NCBI GenBank assembly: GCA_959027945.1
Contig: CAUFRO010000044.1
Span: 1-15,294 of the forward strand
From: an uncultured Collinsella sp.
GTDB lineage: Bacteria; Actinomycetota; Coriobacteriia; Coriobacteriales; Coriobacteriaceae
Reading direction: 5' to 3'
DNA length: 15,294 nucleotides
Shown here: in pieces, positions 13,579-15,294 of the stretch
Numbering within the stretch: position 1 is the stretch's first letter
Layout: the number at the start of each line of letters is the position of its first letter
Notes under the pieces: generated by a model
What the model saw: the letters and a program-made list of their open reading frames with translations, nothing else
The model's database searches: none
What the model was told of the DNA's origin: nothing
Program-made: the position numbers and the translations under genes

Positions 13579-13641
13579 GACGCTTCGCTCGATCAATTTG
13601 GACATTTTGACCCTTGAACGGCACTACCGCCACGAAGCGTC
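13579..13641. repeat. Inverted repeat upstream of the secreted-protein gene
   Basis: GACGCTTCG (13579-13587) and its perfect inverse CGAAGCGTC (13633-13641) flank 45 bp. It lies between the LuxR gene and the secreted-protein gene, 53 bp before the latter's start. It could form a stem-loop or be an operator. GAAGC and TTTGGAC words recall elements E1/E2, but the layout does not match them. Confidence 0.35.
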
Positions 13642-13693
13642 TTCTCGCAAAATTGGATTATTTCCACCGATATTTGCGGGATGGGAGCCCAAG

Positions 13694-15294
13694 ATGCTTG
13701 ATCGCCGTTCGTTACTTGTTGCTGGAGCGTCCTCGCTAGCGAGCATTATGTTGCCTCGCGTGCCGGGAAGCGAAAATGCCTTCCTGCTGCCGTTCGCGCC
13801 CACCGCGGCCTATGCCGACGAAGAAGACCCCTTCAAGGTGCTCGTTCTCTCGCGCACCATGTTTGGTGTGGTCGTGGTCGACGTCGCCAACAAGAATACG
13901 CCCATCGCAGGTGCCCAGGTCACGCTCGCATCGCGTTATGCCGCGGGCAAACAGCTTTCCGCCACTACCGACGACGAGGGTACGGCTATCTTTGAGGTCG
14001 CCCCTCTTTCGGAAGGCTACGTGGACGAGGCAACGCTTCTCGACGCGTACGACTTTAACGGCGGCATCTCCATTAGCATGGCGGGCTACCGTGATGTCGA
14101 GATTCCCCTTGCGCGTATTCAGGGCGGCACCGCCATAACCGCGCCCACGCGTCCGCTTTCCGACGGCGAGCCGTACTTTCGACAGCTCACGTTCGACGAA
14201 TGGGACATCCAGTACGCCGATGCTACGTTTATGGCAATGCCAGCGGACGAAGCAGCAAACGAGCAGCCCGATACGCACGCCTTTACCGTGCAGGCACATC
14301 TGCCACAGGGTGGACAGGCAACGCTGCGCATCAACAAAGTGACGCCCGCCACGGGCAGCTCACCCGAAACCGTCACGCAGATTGGCCAAGTCAAGGCCAG
14401 CGCATCGAGCGTGGATAATCTGGCGACGTTCACACTCGAAGACAAGTTCCTCGATGCAGCTTCGGGCCTTCTGGAAGAAGGGTGCAAGCTGCGCTTCGTC
14501 CTCGACTATCAGGGCAAAACCTACACGCTCTCCTCCCCCATGGCCGTTGTCACCGCGCCGGCCGCAAAGGCGGAATCGGGCTCGACCACCATCATTCCCA
14601 CCACCATGGACCAAGAGATCACTCCGTTTGATTTCCCCGCATCGTTTCCCGGCATCGGTGGTAATAAGTTCACGTGTTGGATGCCCTCGTTCCCCATTTT
14701 GTTCGATTTCTCGTTTGCCGGATACGTGCTGTTCGGCGGAGGATACAAACCAGCCAGCTATATGAACGATTCAGGCAATCCGGATCCGGAGTACTGGAAG
14801 AAATCGCCGCGTGAGTCGGGCGCCAAGCAGGCAAACCGCTACCTCGACGAGATGGAGGGGAAGTGGAATCAGTACAAAAGTATGAGTGCCGGTTCGGGCA
14901 CCGATCCAAGAAACACCAAGCTCCTTCGTCACCATTGCACGCCGCTGTTCACGATGGATATCGCCACACAGCTGTACGGCTCGCTCGCCTACGATTGGGT
15001 GGGCAAAACCTGGGGTAACAACAACGACCCCGCATACGGCAATATTAAGGCCCTCTTCCAGGTAAGAACCGACCTCAATTGGACCGAGCAGTTTACCCTA
15101 GGACCGGTGCCGTTTTTCCTAAACGTCAACCCCTGGGTGCTGGCAAAACTGGCGCTCGCCGTGGGCGCCCACACGCACGGTAGCGGCGCGGCGTTTTTCA
15201 AAAACATTTCGCTCGACTATTCCAATACGTCGGGATCATTCACCATCCAGATCGGGCTTGCCGTCACCTTTGGAGCCGGCGTTGCAGGCGTCGC
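13694..15294 (+). CDS. Large secreted protein with Tat-like signal peptide (C-terminus outside the window)
   Basis: An open frame of 533 codons without a stop, running off the window. GGGAG lies 6 nt before ATG 13694. The N-terminus has twin arginines in LDRRSLLVAGASSLASIML and a probable cleavage site after TAAYA (residue 41), so export by Tat or Sec is likely. Residues about 55-115 resemble a carboxypeptidase-regulatory-like or SpaA-like beta sandwich: VANKNTPIAGAQVTL, TTDDEGTAIFEV, then ISMAGYRDVEIPLA. The rest is not recognised. It is rich in aromatic and Gly residues (FPGIGGNKFTCWMPSFPILFDF) with late beta-rich stretches. No catalytic motif, sortase signal or binding repeat is seen in the visible part. 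It may be a surface-associated or adhesin-like protein. Confidence 0.85.
   Translation, partial: MLDRRSLLVAGASSLASIMLPRVPGSENAFLLPFAPTAAYADEEDPFKVLVLSRTMFGVVVVDVANKNTPIAGAQVTLASRYAAGKQLSATTDDEGTAIFEVAPLSEGYVDEATLLDAYDFNGGISISMAGYRDVEIPLARIQGGTAITAPTRPLSDGEPYFRQLTFDEWDIQYADATFMAMPADEAANEQPDTHAFTVQAHLPQGGQATLRINKVTPATGSSPETVTQIGQVKASASSVDNLATFTLEDKFLDAASGLLEEGCKLRFVLDYQGKTYTLSSPMAVVTAPAAKAESGSTTIIPTTMDQEITPFDFPASFPGIGGNKFTCWMPSFPILFDFSFAGYVLFGGGYKPASYMNDSGNPDPEYWKKSPRESGAKQANRYLDEMEGKWNQYKSMSAGSGTDPRNTKLLRHHCTPLFTMDIATQLYGSLAYDWVGKTWGNNNDPAYGNIKALFQVRTDLNWTEQFTLGPVPFFLNVNPWVLAKLALAVGAHTHGSGAAFFKNISLDYSNTSGSFTIQIGLAVTFGAGVAGV

Noticed and set aside
13571..13665. Possible third copy of the E1/E2 element upstream of the secreted-protein gene
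   Set aside because: Words such as TTTGGAC, GAAGCGTC and CTTCTCG recur, but the CCGAGAAGTGAACG ends, the paired AAAACCGC boxes and the 148-bp spacing are absent, so it is listed only as a short inverted repeat.

Overview
The window looks like chromosomal DNA of a gut actinobacterium of the Coriobacteriia, most likely Collinsella or a close relative. The evidence is the moderately high GC, the strong C/G preference at third codon positions, a 48-residue CxxC micro-protein ending in CLECIGIG, a single-chain ABC ATPase-FtsX permease with a huge outer loop, and LuxR-type regulators with helical N-terminal parts. The assignment is inferred from gene content, not from a marker gene. No rRNA, tRNA, transposase, phage gene or CRISPR array was seen.

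Layout. Positions 1-74 (minus) hold the first 24 codons of a tRNA-dihydrouridine synthase. A LysR regulator (114-995, minus) ends inside a REP-like hairpin and is divergent from a three-gene plus-strand operon: aldo/keto reductase (1147-2166), a small helical protein (2171-2437) and a flavodoxin (2469-2942). About 650 bp follow without a convincing gene, holding a palindromic repeat element (E1, 3191-3364) and a strong bidirectional hairpin (3389-3424). Next come an unrecognised three-TM membrane protein (3595-4728) and a second palindromic element in the opposite orientation (E2, 4771-4954). A second REP-like hairpin (4971-5000) sits at the stop codon of a 1084-residue MacB-like ABC transporter on the minus strand (5000-8254).

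The second half is a thiol-redox locus. A minus-strand operon encodes the CxxC micro-protein (10405-10551), a polytopic [4Fe-4S] protein (9510-10412, its start overlapping the preceding stop) and a TlpA-like thioredoxin lipoprotein (8509-9480), closed by a hairpin terminator. Divergent from it are an OmpR-type response regulator (10642-11316), its histidine kinase (11313-12464) and a LuxR-type regulator (12533-13537). The window ends inside a large secreted protein with a Tat-like signal peptide (13694 onward, open at the window edge).

How the genes fit together. The LysR/AKR/flavodoxin block looks like a small inducible redox or detoxification unit controlled from a shared intergenic region. 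The micro-protein, Fe-S protein and TlpA lipoprotein probably form an electron-transfer chain that delivers reducing power to extracytoplasmic disulfides, and the divergent two-component system is the natural candidate to control it. The most unusual DNA is the E1/E2 pair. The two copies share a core of exactly 148 bp and lie in opposite orientation around one membrane-protein gene. Each is extended by perfect outer inverted arms whose sequence is unique to that copy.
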